This document shows positions 53,369-61,859 of a DNA stretch of 64,000 nucleotides, in pieces. The notes under the pieces were generated by a model, which was given only the letters and a program-made list of their open reading frames with translations, had not been told where the DNA came from and did not search any database. The position numbers were made by a program, and so were the translations under genes. The stretch comes from JAUVKA01 sp964465145 (GTDB lineage Bacteria; Bacteroidota; Bacteroidia; Bacteroidales; UBA12481), in NCBI GenBank assembly GCA_964465145.1, contig CAYXJR010000009.1:11375-75374 (forward strand), given 5' to 3'. How positions within the stretch are numbered: position 1 is the stretch's first letter; each line of letters starts with the position of its first letter.

Positions 53369-54388
53369 CTACAGTGCCGACTTAAACTGCTTCAGGAACC
53401 GTGCGTCGTTCTCAAATAATAGGCGTATGTCTTTGATCCCAAATTTCAGCAATGCGATCCTTTCGACGCCCATTCCGAAGGCAAAGCCGGTGAATTCCTG
53501 ACTGTCGATCCCCACGCTTTCCAGCACATTGGGATCCACCATTCCACAACCCAGTATTTCCAGCCAGCCCGTGTATTTGCATACATTGCATCCTTTCCCG
53601 CCGCAAAGGGTACACGACACATCCATTTCTGCCGATGGTTCTGTGAAGGGAAAAAAAGAAGGGCGCAGCCGGATTTCCGTATCATGCCCAAACATCTCCT
53701 TGGCAAAAAACACCAGGGTTTGTTTAAGGTCGACGAAGGACACATTTTTATTGATATATAATCCTTCCACCTGGTGAAAGATACAGTGTGAGCGTGCCGA
53801 GATTGCCTCATTCCGAAAAACGCGGCCTGGAGAAATTGTGCGGATGGGCGGTTTTTCGTTTTCCATTACCCTAACCTGTACGGAAGATGTGTGGGTACGC
53901 AACAAAATATCCGGATTCTGTGCAATGAAAAAGGTATCCTGCATATCTCTGGCTGGATGTTCGGGGGGGAAATTTAAGGCTGAAAAAACATGCCAGTCAT
54001 CTTCGATTTCCGGACCTGTTGAGATAGTGAAACCCAGGCGTTTAAATACATCGATAATCTGGTTCCGTACGATGGAAACCGGATGCCGGGATCCCAGATC
54101 AATTGGATCGGCTGGTAAAGAAAGATCGTTTTCTTTTGTTTGGACACTCGCTTTTTTCAGTTCGGTAAAAAGATACCTGATCTTATCCTGTGCTAAATTT
54201 TTCAGCTTGTTTATTTCTTGTCCAACTTCCCTTTTTTGCTCAGGTGGAACAATCTTAAAATCGTTAAAAAGCACCGTTATCTCGCCCTTTTTTCCCAGCA
54301 GGCGGACACGGAAATTGTCCAGCTCATCCAGGGTAGATGGTTGGAATTCATTTACCTCTTTTAACAGTATTTTGATCTTATCGAGCAT
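53369..54388 (-). CDS. pheS: Phenylalanyl-tRNA synthetase alpha subunit
   Basis: 339 residues, class II synthetase catalytic subunit. The N-terminal coiled coil is followed by motif 2 FRNEAISARSHCIFHQVEGL and motif 3 GFAFGMGVERIALLKFGI. A four-cysteine insertion, CTLCGGKGCNVCKYTGWLEI, probably binds zinc; it is usual in Bacteroidota PheS. pheT is not adjacent. It follows the cyclophilin gene by 27 bp. Confidence 0.97.
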   Translation of the reverse strand: MLDKIKILLKEVNEFQPSTLDELDNFRVRLLGKKGEITVLFNDFKIVPPEQKREVGQEINKLKNLAQDKIRYLFTELKKASVQTKENDLSLPADPIDLGSRHPVSIVRNQIIDVFKRLGFTISTGPEIEDDWHVFSALNFPPEHPARDMQDTFFIAQNPDILLRTHTSSVQVRVMENEKPPIRTISPGRVFRNEAISARSHCIFHQVEGLYINKNVSFVDLKQTLVFFAKEMFGHDTEIRLRPSFFPFTEPSAEMDVSCTLCGGKGCNVCKYTGWLEILGCGMVDPNVLESVGIDSQEFTGFAFGMGVERIALLKFGIKDIRLLFENDARFLKQFKSAL

Positions 54389-54415
54389 GCCTGCAAATAT
54401 CTTACTGATAAATAT

Positions 54416-55072
54416 TTATTTGATAATCCTGGCGCTGATGATCTTAACGGGTTTCAAAGGTCTGTTTGAAGGCTTTTCGCATTCAACAGCGGCGATGGCA
54501 TCGACAATCTCCAGGTTACTGATCACCTCGCCAAAAACAGTATACTGATAATCCAGAGGGGGATAACCTCCAACTTCGGTATAATGTTTCCGTTCCTCCT
54601 CTGAAAATTTTTGAGGGCGTCTGCTATCCATTCCGTCGAGTTGTTCCTTGGTCCAGGTTTTACCCTGAACAATATAAAACTGCGTTCCTGATGACTCCTT
54701 CTGGGGGTTAAATTGATCACCCTGTCGTGCAGCCGCGAGCGCACCTTTTTTATGATAGTGGTTTGGCCGTATTTCTGCAGGAACTTTGTAATTAGGATCT
54801 TTTCCAGTATAGGCTGATTCTACCGATTTGTCCCTCGATTGAGGATCTCCAACCTGTATCATAAAGTTTTCAATTATACGATGAAAAAGAATTCCGTCGT
54901 AGAACTTATTATTTACTAGTTCGATAAAATTATCCTTATGCATCGGGGTGTCATCGTACAGCATAATGACGATGTCTCCCATGGTTGTTTTAATTAATAC
55001 TTTAGTGCTTTGTGCCTGCAGGGTGAAACTTCCTGTAAGGCAGACCAGTAATATTAATGCGATTCTTTTCAT
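54416..55072 (-). CDS. Periplasmic cyclophilin-type peptidyl-prolyl isomerase
   Basis: 218 residues with a Sec signal (MKRIALILLVCLTGSFTLQAQ), hence exported. The cyclophilin core is clear: TMGDIVIMLYDDTPMHKDNF, FHRIIENFMIQVGDP (with the catalytic Arg), SSGTQFYIVQG and YTVFGEVISNLEIVDAI. It speeds proline isomerisation during periplasmic folding. The frame is open 22 codons further upstream, but the signal peptide fixes the start at 55072. It probably shares a transcript with pheS. Confidence 0.93.
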   Translation of the reverse strand: MKRIALILLVCLTGSFTLQAQSTKVLIKTTMGDIVIMLYDDTPMHKDNFIELVNNKFYDGILFHRIIENFMIQVGDPQSRDKSVESAYTGKDPNYKVPAEIRPNHYHKKGALAAARQGDQFNPQKESSGTQFYIVQGKTWTKEQLDGMDSRRPQKFSEEERKHYTEVGGYPPLDYQYTVFGEVISNLEIVDAIAAVECEKPSNRPLKPVKIISARIIK

Positions 55073-55119
55073 ACTCACTGTTTTAGTGGCGCAAGATAGT
55101 AAATATGGAACAAATTTTA

Positions 55120-55127
55120 TATTTTTG
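55120..55127 (+). promoter_or_regulatory. -7 box of tRNA-Val
   Basis: TATTTTTG fits the Bacteroidota -7 consensus TAnnTTTG and lies 18 bp before the first base of the tRNA. No convincing -33 TTTG was found. Confidence 0.4.
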
Positions 55128-55144
55128 TCCACCCACACCCACTT

Positions 55145-55219
55145 GGGCTATTAACTCAGTTGGTTTAGAGTGTCACCTTGACAGGGTGGAAGTCACTGGT
55201 TCGAATCCAGTATAGCCCA
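55145..55219 (+). tRNA. tRNA-Val (GAC)
   Basis: A 75-nt cloverleaf. Acceptor stem GGGCTAT (55145-55151) pairs with ATAGCCC (55212-55218), with A as discriminator. The anticodon stem TCACC/GGTGG encloses the loop TTGACAG, anticodon GAC, reading valine codons GUC/GUU. The T arm is CTGG-TTCGAAT-CCAG. CCA is not encoded. Confidence 0.95.
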
Positions 55220-55322
55220 CAGGACAAAAGGCAGAAGGCAGAGGGCAGAAGGCAAAAGTAAGGCACAAGGCAGAGGACAGAAGGCAGAAGGCAAAGGGCA
55301 GAGGGCAGAGGGCAAAAGTATG
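55220..55322. repeat. Purine-rich GGCAGA-type short repeats
   Basis: About 100 bp built from GGCAGA, GGCAAAAGTA and GGGCAGA words (AGGCAGAAGGCAGA, AGGGCAGAGGGCAGAG). It fills the space between tRNA-Val and the archaemetzincin gene. No open reading frame or stable hairpin is evident. Confidence 0.9.
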
Positions 55323-55355
55323 TCTAAAGGATTCAAGTATAATGTTATCAAAGGT

Positions 55356-55892
55356 TCAGCAGATTATTTTAAGTTTTTCCCGGCACCGATTACAAAAGCT
55401 CTTACTTTTCTGATCAATATCCTCAACATAAGTACTGGAACTCATAACGCAATTCGGAACGTGACAATGAATTAGTCCGAAAGTATGTCCCAGTTCATGA
55501 TTAACTTCTTTGGCCATTCTATCGAGTAGCTGAACCGGATCCTCCTTCATCCCATATCGGGCATTGTTCAGCCGTTGTGCCGAAGCAATGGCTGAATGGC
55601 CGCCCAGGTATGCCTGACCAAATATGTATGTAAGAATTGGTATAAAAAGATCGACATTAAAGAGACCTATTATTTTAAGGTTTTTTTGGGAGAAGCCATC
55701 CTCAACAGTTTTTAATAATTCATTACCTTTATATTGACTGCGTGAAGGATCAAAATAATAGCTCAGATCAAGATGCCCCTCAATTATCTGTACTTCAAGC
55801 TTGAACTCTTGGCTAATTGTACTGGCAATACTCTCCAGAAAATTATGGTCAAAAAAAGCAAAGGAGACTATTTTAACTATTGGTTTAGTCAT
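55356..55892 (-). CDS. Archaemetzincin-type zinc metalloprotease
   Basis: 178 residues, standard length for bacterial archaemetzincins. The metzincin motif HELGHTFGLIHC (His132, His136, His142) is followed by Cys143, Cys148 and the CNRC pair (Cys167, Cys170), the Cys-rich zinc-binding tail specific to this family, and by CVMSSS, the Met-turn. Cytoplasmic, aminopeptidase-like activity is known for the human homologues; bacterial roles are unknown. It overlaps the 3' end of the sigma-54 regulator gene by 8 bp, so it is the last gene of the redox operon, and its placement there is unexpected. Confidence 0.9.
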   Translation of the reverse strand: MTKPIVKIVSFAFFDHNFLESIASTISQEFKLEVQIIEGHLDLSYYFDPSRSQYKGNELLKTVEDGFSQKNLKIIGLFNVDLFIPILTYIFGQAYLGGHSAIASAQRLNNARYGMKEDPVQLLDRMAKEVNHELGHTFGLIHCHVPNCVMSSSTYVEDIDQKSKSFCNRCREKLKIIC

Positions 55893-57258
55893 TCAATTCA
55901 CCATAATTCGCAGCGTCGTCGTCGGTTGGCTTAAGATTGTATTTTTTTATCTTATTATAAAGGGTGACGCGATCGACTTTCAATGCTTTTGCTGCTCTCG
56001 TTATATTCCAGTTATGATGACTAAGCACCCTTTGAACGTGCAATTTTTCAATATCTTCCAAGCTTTCTGAGCCACTGACAATTATTCCCGATTGCATGGG
56101 AAGATCTTTAAGGCTGATTTTTTTCCCGTTTCCCACTACAATAGCTCGTTCAACCATATTTTCCAACTCCCTGATGTTGCCAGGGAAGTCAAGTTCTTTC
56201 AAACGATCCAAGACCCTATCATCAATGGTAACCGGGGGACGATTCATAGAGGTACAATATTTTCTGATAAAAAAATCAACCAAAAGGGGAATATCTTCAA
56301 TTCGCTCCCTTAATGGGGGGACATGGATATTGACCACATTGAGTCTATAATACAAATCTTCACGGAAGGTTCCTTTTTCAACCATCTGTTTCAGATCCCG
56401 GTTGGTAGCGCAGATAACGCGGAAATCAGAGCTTACATCTTTGTTTCCGCCCACCCGAATGAAGCTTTTTGCCTCTAGTACCCGGAGCAGTTCAACCTGC
56501 ATCTTAGAGGAAATGGTTGCAATCTCATCCAGAAATATGGTTCCCCCATCGGCCATCTCAAATCTGCCTTTCCGGCAATACATGGCTCCTGTAAAGGCCC
56601 CTTTCTCATGCCCAAACAGCTCACTCTCCAGCAGGCTCTCGGTTAGGGCGCCACAATGAACGCAGACTAATGGGAAAAACTTTCTGGTAGAATTTGCATG
56701 TATGGCGCGGGCTATTAGTTCTTTACCTGTTCCGCTTTCGCCGGTTATTATTACGGAAGAATTAGATTGGGCAACATTGGCCAATTCTTTAATAACCTGT
56801 TGAATAGCTTTGCTTTTTCCAATCAGGTCTTCAATATTTTCCAGATGCCCCATCCTTTCTTTTAAATATTGGTTCTCGTCAGAAAGGGAGATTTGTTTTA
56901 CGGCATTGCGTATCAGATGGGATAGATCATCCGGATCAAAGGGTTTGGTTACGTAATCAAACGCACCATCTTTGAGTGCCTGCACAGCTGTATTTACTGT
57001 AGCAAATGCGGTCATGATAATAACTATGGAATCCTCTTTGAGAAATTTAATGCGCTTCAACATCTCAAGACCATTCATGCCAGGCATTTTAATATCCGCC
57101 AGGACAATGTCATAGCATTCTGTCTCCAGTATACCCAGTGCTTTTTTTGCATTTTCAGCACATTCCACACGGTACCCATCGTCAATGAACCAATCGTACA
57201 GGGAATCTCTTACTGATTGCTCATCGTCAACAATTAAGATGGAAAATTTTTTTGCCAT
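55885..57258 (-). CDS. NtrC-family sigma-54 activating response regulator
   Basis: 457 residues. Receiver domain with Asp11/Asp12 and phospho-acceptor Asp55 (LADIKMPG). AAA+ domain with Walker A GESGTGKE (173-180), the sigma-54-contacting loop GAFTGA (220-225), Walker B GGTIFLDEI and FREDLYYRLNVV. The C-terminal Fis-type HTH is HNWNITRAAKALKVDRVTLY. The gene starts 1 bp after the kinase gene's stop, so this is its cognate partner. GTTGA-N5-TCAAC dyads and a sigma-54-like promoter upstream of the operon are the likely targets. Confidence 0.97.
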   Translation of the reverse strand: MAKKFSILIVDDEQSVRDSLYDWFIDDGYRVECAENAKKALGILETECYDIVLADIKMPGMNGLEMLKRIKFLKEDSIVIIMTAFATVNTAVQALKDGAFDYVTKPFDPDDLSHLIRNAVKQISLSDENQYLKERMGHLENIEDLIGKSKAIQQVIKELANVAQSNSSVIITGESGTGKELIARAIHANSTRKFFPLVCVHCGALTESLLESELFGHEKGAFTGAMYCRKGRFEMADGGTIFLDEIATISSKMQVELLRVLEAKSFIRVGGNKDVSSDFRVICATNRDLKQMVEKGTFREDLYYRLNVVNIHVPPLRERIEDIPLLVDFFIRKYCTSMNRPPVTIDDRVLDRLKELDFPGNIRELENMVERAIVVGNGKKISLKDLPMQSGIIVSGSESLEDIEKLHVQRVLSHHNWNITRAAKALKVDRVTLYNKIKKYNLKPTDDDAANYGELND

Positions 57259-57259
57259 A

Positions 57260-58942
57260 TTACATCTCCTGGTTAGTAATTAAAGGTAGTTTTATTGATA
57301 GCGTTGTCCCCCTACCGGGTACCGATGAGACATCAATTATTCCTTTGTGACTAAGCACAATGCCTTGAACAATGGCCAATCCAAGACCAATTCCATCGCT
57401 ATGATGCTTGCTTGTAAAGAAGGGTTCAAAAACATGAGGCATATCTTCTGGTGCTATCCCTATACCATTATCGGCTATTTCTACTACAATACTTGACTTG
57501 TCGGGATTATAGGTCGTCACCTTTATTTCTCCTTCATTTGTTACAGCCTCGGATGCATTAACCAGGATTGCTACAAAAACTTGTTTTATCTGGTTTGGGC
57601 TACAGGAGATAAGATCGGCCTGAGCCTTTAGCTCTTCGATAAAATTAATTCCAGCAAGGGTCAAGGGGTGATGCATCAGATGATGGGTATCGGATATGAG
57701 CTCATGTAAATGTTTAGGTTCGAAATTTTCTTGATCTGTTCTTGAGAAGTCAAGTAAACCCTTAACAATATCCCCACATCGTTTGGTTTCATCCTCAATC
57801 AATTTAAGGTGTGAGAGTATTGGCTTGATTTGCTTAGGATCGATTCCGAGATTCCTGAGTTTCTTATTTACAAGTTTGGCATAGACCAGGATGCCTGACA
57901 GGGGATTATTTATTTCATGCGCAACAGAGGATGAAAGCTTTCCCAGACAAGCTTTCCGTTCGATGTTAATTAGTTCATTCTGGATTTCTCCTAGTTCTTC
58001 AGATTTTTTAAGAACCTTATATTCTAATTGTTTTGACCAGTTTTGAAGCTCATTGTTTGCCTTTTCCAGGTTATCCATCATATGATTAAGAGCTTTCGAA
58101 AGCATTTTTATATCATCTAACTGACCATTTTTGACATCCAACCTTATACTGTTATCTCCTATTGCGATTGCCTTGCTGGCCTCGATTATTTCGCTCAGGG
58201 GGTCTTTTATTTTTTTCTTTGTAAAGAAGATTAAAATTGATGCAATAAAGACCGTAATAAAAACAGCCAGGAGAGAAAACTCACGGGAAGCTTTTTGAAC
58301 CGCTGTATCAAAGTTGTCGAGGGGCAGATTAATAAGCAAAGACCCCAGCACTTCTTCATCCGGATTATGAGCATGACAAGCCGTATTTGAATAACAAGAA
58401 GGCTGGTTCATAATATGTGAGCGGATCATCAAATGAGAGGAATTACTGTTTGGAAGATTCATCTCACATTCGTTATTCACCTTGATAATTCGGTAGCTTT
58501 TCCCTTTTTCAGGGAAAATGGTATTAAAATCTTCATGGCATGCTTTACAATACGGGGAGATATGGCCGCTTGTATCGTTTGAAAATGATGAATAAGCCAG
58601 ATCATCCTGATTATCATACATACTAACACCATCAATCCCGGCCATGGTATTAATGATGTCGAGGGTATTCTGTAATTCCTTCTTATTGTTTTCAAGCATG
58701 GAATGATACAGGGCACCCTCGACAATCGAGCCAATGTTATTCCCGTTTTGGTAAATAACAGTTTTGATATAAACGTCGTTTACTTTGTGGAAAATTATCT
58801 GGTAGGAAACCAGGAGAAATACAGATAGAACTCCGATAACCAGAATAACCCGGCTATAGATAGAGTTTCGAAACTGCAAATATTGTCGAATGATTGCGCC
58901 GCCAAGGTTTTGATGATCATTTGACTTCCTGAAGCCTGCCAT
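57260..58942 (-). CDS. Sensor histidine kinase with cytochrome c-like periplasmic motifs
   Basis: 560 residues. Two membrane helices (about 32-52 and 222-241) enclose a periplasmic sensor with CKACH at 132-136 and a second cysteine group, Cys183 and Cys189-His190 (CYSNTACH, wider than CxxCH). The first can bind c-type heme covalently; the second may be a variant site. A HAMP region (about 242-300), a coiled coil, HisKA with phospho-acceptor His342 (SSSVAHEINNPLSG) and a HATPase with ADNGIGIAPEDMPHVF and GIGLGLAIVQGIV follow. It probably senses redox state or a ligand at heme and phosphorylates the adjacent NtrC-type regulator. Confidence 0.93.
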   Translation of the reverse strand: MAGFRKSNDHQNLGGAIIRQYLQFRNSIYSRVILVIGVLSVFLLVSYQIIFHKVNDVYIKTVIYQNGNNIGSIVEGALYHSMLENNKKELQNTLDIINTMAGIDGVSMYDNQDDLAYSSFSNDTSGHISPYCKACHEDFNTIFPEKGKSYRIIKVNNECEMNLPNSNSSHLMIRSHIMNQPSCYSNTACHAHNPDEEVLGSLLINLPLDNFDTAVQKASREFSLLAVFITVFIASILIFFTKKKIKDPLSEIIEASKAIAIGDNSIRLDVKNGQLDDIKMLSKALNHMMDNLEKANNELQNWSKQLEYKVLKKSEELGEIQNELINIERKACLGKLSSSVAHEINNPLSGILVYAKLVNKKLRNLGIDPKQIKPILSHLKLIEDETKRCGDIVKGLLDFSRTDQENFEPKHLHELISDTHHLMHHPLTLAGINFIEELKAQADLISCSPNQIKQVFVAILVNASEAVTNEGEIKVTTYNPDKSSIVVEIADNGIGIAPEDMPHVFEPFFTSKHHSDGIGLGLAIVQGIVLSHKGIIDVSSVPGRGTTLSIKLPLITNQEM

Positions 58943-59015
58943 CTGAAATCTGGATTAAAGTTAGAAAAAAAGTGTTTAATTTTTCTACATTCAAAGTTTA
59001 TAATTTTTATCTGAA

Positions 59016-59732
59016 TTAATCAAATACAGACAGAAAATTTTTCTGAAAATCTTGCCAAATTTCCGGAGGCATTTGCCTCAGGGTATGATCTCGCAACTCT
59101 CCTCCATCCTGCAGTATTATATCATTTTGTTTTCCCCCCCTGATCATTGTGGATTCCATAACAAAATCCTTAAATCGCATAAGTTCTTCCTTCATCCATT
59201 TGCTTGCCTCCTCAGCCAGGTAACAGCAATTGGTTTCGGCCTTCCAGCTGGATGGTTTGATTTCATAAATCCAACCCTCTCTAAAGGGATGATTATTCAA
59301 ATCCTCCGGGTATTCCTGTAGTGAGCGGTTTGATTTTTGAACCTCCCCAGAGAGTGGTGAATAAACTTGCAGTACTTTTTTATCCTGCTCTATTTCAGCC
59401 ATCAGATCCCCTTTTTTTATTTTGCTTCCGGGATTTGCGGCAAATTGGATCTTAACCGGGCCTGCAATATGCATCAGCAGATCATCGAGCCCAATTTTGG
59501 CAGCCCCATCTCTTTGGAGGTGCATCCAGGTATGATTGCGATTAAATAAGAGCCCCTGTGGAATTCGTAATCGATCAAGATTTAATGAAAAGGCTTTGTT
59601 TACGCCTCTAATCTTTTTTGAACGTTTATTCAGAATTATCCAGAAGGGAATGAGAAAAGCGAAGAATACAAGAATAATGACGTACTCTATTCCTTTTGTG
59701 TCGAAAATGTTGTGATAACTAAATCCTTCCAT
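59016..59732 (-). CDS. Membrane-anchored GcvH-like (lipoyl-type) protein
   Basis: 238 residues. A membrane helix (about 16-34) is followed by a GcvH-like biotinyl/lipoyl fold: GLLFNRNHTWMHLQRDGAAKIGLDD (about 60-84) and EIEQDKKVLQVYSPLSGEV (113-131). Counting back from YSP as in real GcvH, Lys118 sits exactly at the lipoylation position. The region after about 160 (EGWIYEIKPSSW, then an acidic helical tail) is shared with the protein encoded at 61.9 kb. No other glycine-cleavage genes are near, so it is probably not part of that system but a membrane-bound swinging arm or structural homologue serving the NrfD/ferredoxin module. It lies 24 bp after the NrfD gene. Confidence 0.85.
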   Translation of the reverse strand: MEGFSYHNIFDTKGIEYVIILVFFAFLIPFWIILNKRSKKIRGVNKAFSLNLDRLRIPQGLLFNRNHTWMHLQRDGAAKIGLDDLLMHIAGPVKIQFAANPGSKIKKGDLMAEIEQDKKVLQVYSPLSGEVQKSNRSLQEYPEDLNNHPFREGWIYEIKPSSWKAETNCCYLAEEASKWMKEELMRFKDFVMESTMIRGGKQNDIILQDGGELRDHTLRQMPPEIWQDFQKNFLSVFD

Positions 59733-59756
59733 GGTTATTTGTTTTTATTGATTTAT

Positions 59757-60995
59757 TTATTCTTCATTTTTTACCCAAGCGGGTGATTCTTTAAGCACAG
59801 GCATTCGCCTGATTATCCACCTGAAAACCCAAATTTCTGTAAAAATTACCGTCAGGGTTATCATTATTTCCTTCCAGGTGGGAATATATCTGATCGGATC
59901 CTCCCACCGGAAACCAATCACCGTAACATTAAGCCTGTTGATAATAATCCCGGCCATAGTAAGGATTGCAGCAACAAGTATAAGCCTCCGGTTTTTGGTT
60001 CGGTGGCCTTGAAAAAACAGAATCATTGGTAAAACCACTAATCCGATCATTTCGAACAGATACCAATAGCCCAAACGGGTATTAAGCAGGTCCCAGTGCT
60101 TATTGTGGATAAATACCAATACCTGCATAAAGAAATAAGCAAACATGGCAGCTGCACAAATACCGGCCAGATTGACGAGGATACGGTCATGCGCCTTATG
60201 ATTTTTCTCGCTTATCTGTTTAAAAAATACACGCTGACTGATAGATCCTTCAAATATTACCATCGATAATCCTGCAAATACGCTGGAAACCAGAAATAAA
60301 AGCGGGATAAATTCGGAGTACCATAAAGGATGAATTTTATCTTTTGCCATTAGGTAAAGGGCCCCTAAACCTGACTGATGCAAGGTGGATAGGGTGATTC
60401 CAAAGATCACAGCCGCCAGGGTCATCCCTGAAAGTATTTTCCGCGCACGTTTGGCCCCAAGCCATTCTGCCACAGTAGGAGAAAACTCAATCAGCTCAGC
60501 CAGCATATATAGCAGGAAATGCCATGCAACCAAAAACAAGACTGAGTTTGTGCCAAAATTATTGCCGATAATAGGATTTACAACATTCCAGGGGCGGCCA
60601 AGATCTAATAATAGCGCTCCTGCGTAGAATACATAGGCAAGGAACCCATTTAAAACGGTAACCCTGACAATCGAACGGTATTGTTGATTTTTCAGGATAT
60701 AGACCATAAATGTGACAACGTATGCACCACCAGCAAAGGCAACTCCGGTAATGACATCAAATCCAATCCATAAACCCCAGGGTACATCCTGGGTGAGATT
60801 AGTTACAGAGCCTAAACCTTTCCAAAAGCGTATAACGATTAATATAATTCCCAGCAAAATCACCGGAGCTGAGATGATATTGAAAGGGGTGAAAATTTTA
60901 CCTTTTGGTTTTAGCTCACTGATCAGGAATTTTACTATGGATTGCTGATTCCGATCCGTGGTTGTTGTATAAGCCATATTATTCATTTTCACCAT
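59757..60995 (-). CDS. NrfD/HybB-type polytopic membrane protein
   Basis: 412 residues, about ten membrane helices. This is the PsrC/NrfD/HybB family of membrane subunits that exchange electrons and protons with quinones for a periplasmic ferredoxin partner. Blocks such as PWGLWIGFDVITGVAFAGGAYV, GRPWNVVNPIIGNNFGTNSVLF and HQSGLGALYLMAKDKIHPLWYS are typical of the HybB branch. The start is uncertain: ATG codons at 60995, 60986 and 60977 are all in frame, and the first two overlap the ferredoxin gene's 3' end. Translation is probably coupled to that gene. Confidence 0.92.
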   Translation of the reverse strand: MVKMNNMAYTTTTDRNQQSIVKFLISELKPKGKIFTPFNIISAPVILLGIILIVIRFWKGLGSVTNLTQDVPWGLWIGFDVITGVAFAGGAYVVTFMVYILKNQQYRSIVRVTVLNGFLAYVFYAGALLLDLGRPWNVVNPIIGNNFGTNSVLFLVAWHFLLYMLAELIEFSPTVAEWLGAKRARKILSGMTLAAVIFGITLSTLHQSGLGALYLMAKDKIHPLWYSEFIPLLFLVSSVFAGLSMVIFEGSISQRVFFKQISEKNHKAHDRILVNLAGICAAAMFAYFFMQVLVFIHNKHWDLLNTRLGYWYLFEMIGLVVLPMILFFQGHRTKNRRLILVAAILTMAGIIINRLNVTVIGFRWEDPIRYIPTWKEIMITLTVIFTEIWVFRWIIRRMPVLKESPAWVKNEE

Positions 60996-61845
60996 TTTCA
61001 GTTTGTTGGTTTGTTTTAGTTGCTTTATGGATGCCCAAAAGGAGAGCGGGCACTAGTACAAATACAGAGGGTACACTATATAGAAAACCTTTTGTTAGCG
61101 ATGGATATGACTGATTCTGCAGACTTGTTTTCATTCCCAGCTCGTCCATTCCAACCGGGGACAGATACAATAATCCTGTGCCTCCTGCTTCGTGTTCTCC
61201 ATAAATGTGATCCTGGTATAGGTCAGGATTTTCAAAAATTCTTTGTCTTGCTTCTTTGATCAGTTCACGTCGGGTGCCAAAAACAATAGCTTCGGCCGGA
61301 CAGTTCTCAACACATGCGGGCAATTTGCCCTCCTTAATCCGGTCGTAGCACATATCACACTTAATAATTTTTGGATTTGAACTGAAATACTCAAATTTTG
61401 GCACATCAAATGGACAAGAAACCATGCAATATCGGCAACCCATGCACTTATCTCCCCGCCATATTACCGGTCCTTCCTTGGTTTTATACATGGCCTGAGT
61501 GAGGCACGCAGCCACACATGCCGGTTCATTACAATGCATGCACTGCTCTTTAATACAAATTTCACTTTCAGAGGTGTCGTACATATTCACCACTGTTCTC
61601 CGGGTTTCATCTAATTTTCTAACTACTTTCGGATCAGGACTATCCTGAGGTTCAGGCAGGTTATGCGCTTCAGCGCAGGCAAACTCACACGATTGGCAAC
61701 CTATGCAACGAGTTGAGTCGTATAGCAAGCCATAAAATTCGGTAGTGGGTTTTTTGTCAGCCGCCTTTCCAACCGGCTTCCCCAATGCCAGGGTAGCTCC
61801 CGCCAGCCCCAGTGTTTTCATAAATACTCTTCGGTCTAAGCCCAT
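60979..61845 (-). CDS. Tat-exported four-cluster ferredoxin of HybA/NrfC type
   Basis: 288 residues. A twin-arginine signal (LDRRVFMKTLGLAGATLALG; Arg5-Arg6) exports the folded protein. Sixteen cysteines in four groups bind four [4Fe-4S] clusters: 47/50/53/57, 102/105/110/114, 134/137/140/144 and 163/166/178/182, as in DmsB, NrfC and HybA. A C-terminal membrane helix (about 255-272) anchors it, the HybA layout. It transfers electrons between the NrfD-type protein encoded next and a periplasmic partner; no catalytic molybdenum or hydrogenase subunit is encoded here. Confidence 0.95.
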   Translation of the reverse strand: MGLDRRVFMKTLGLAGATLALGKPVGKAADKKPTTEFYGLLYDSTRCIGCQSCEFACAEAHNLPEPQDSPDPKVVRKLDETRRTVVNMYDTSESEICIKEQCMHCNEPACVAACLTQAMYKTKEGPVIWRGDKCMGCRYCMVSCPFDVPKFEYFSSNPKIIKCDMCYDRIKEGKLPACVENCPAEAIVFGTRRELIKEARQRIFENPDLYQDHIYGEHEAGGTGLLYLSPVGMDELGMKTSLQNQSYPSLTKGFLYSVPSVFVLVPALLLGIHKATKTNQQTENGENE

Positions 61846-61859
61846 AATATTGGTTTTGG

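Noticed and set aside
53838..54548. 236-codon plus-strand frame over pheS and the cyclophilin gene
   Set aside because: It is antisense to two clear housekeeping genes and has serine/phenylalanine-rich, non-homologous composition.
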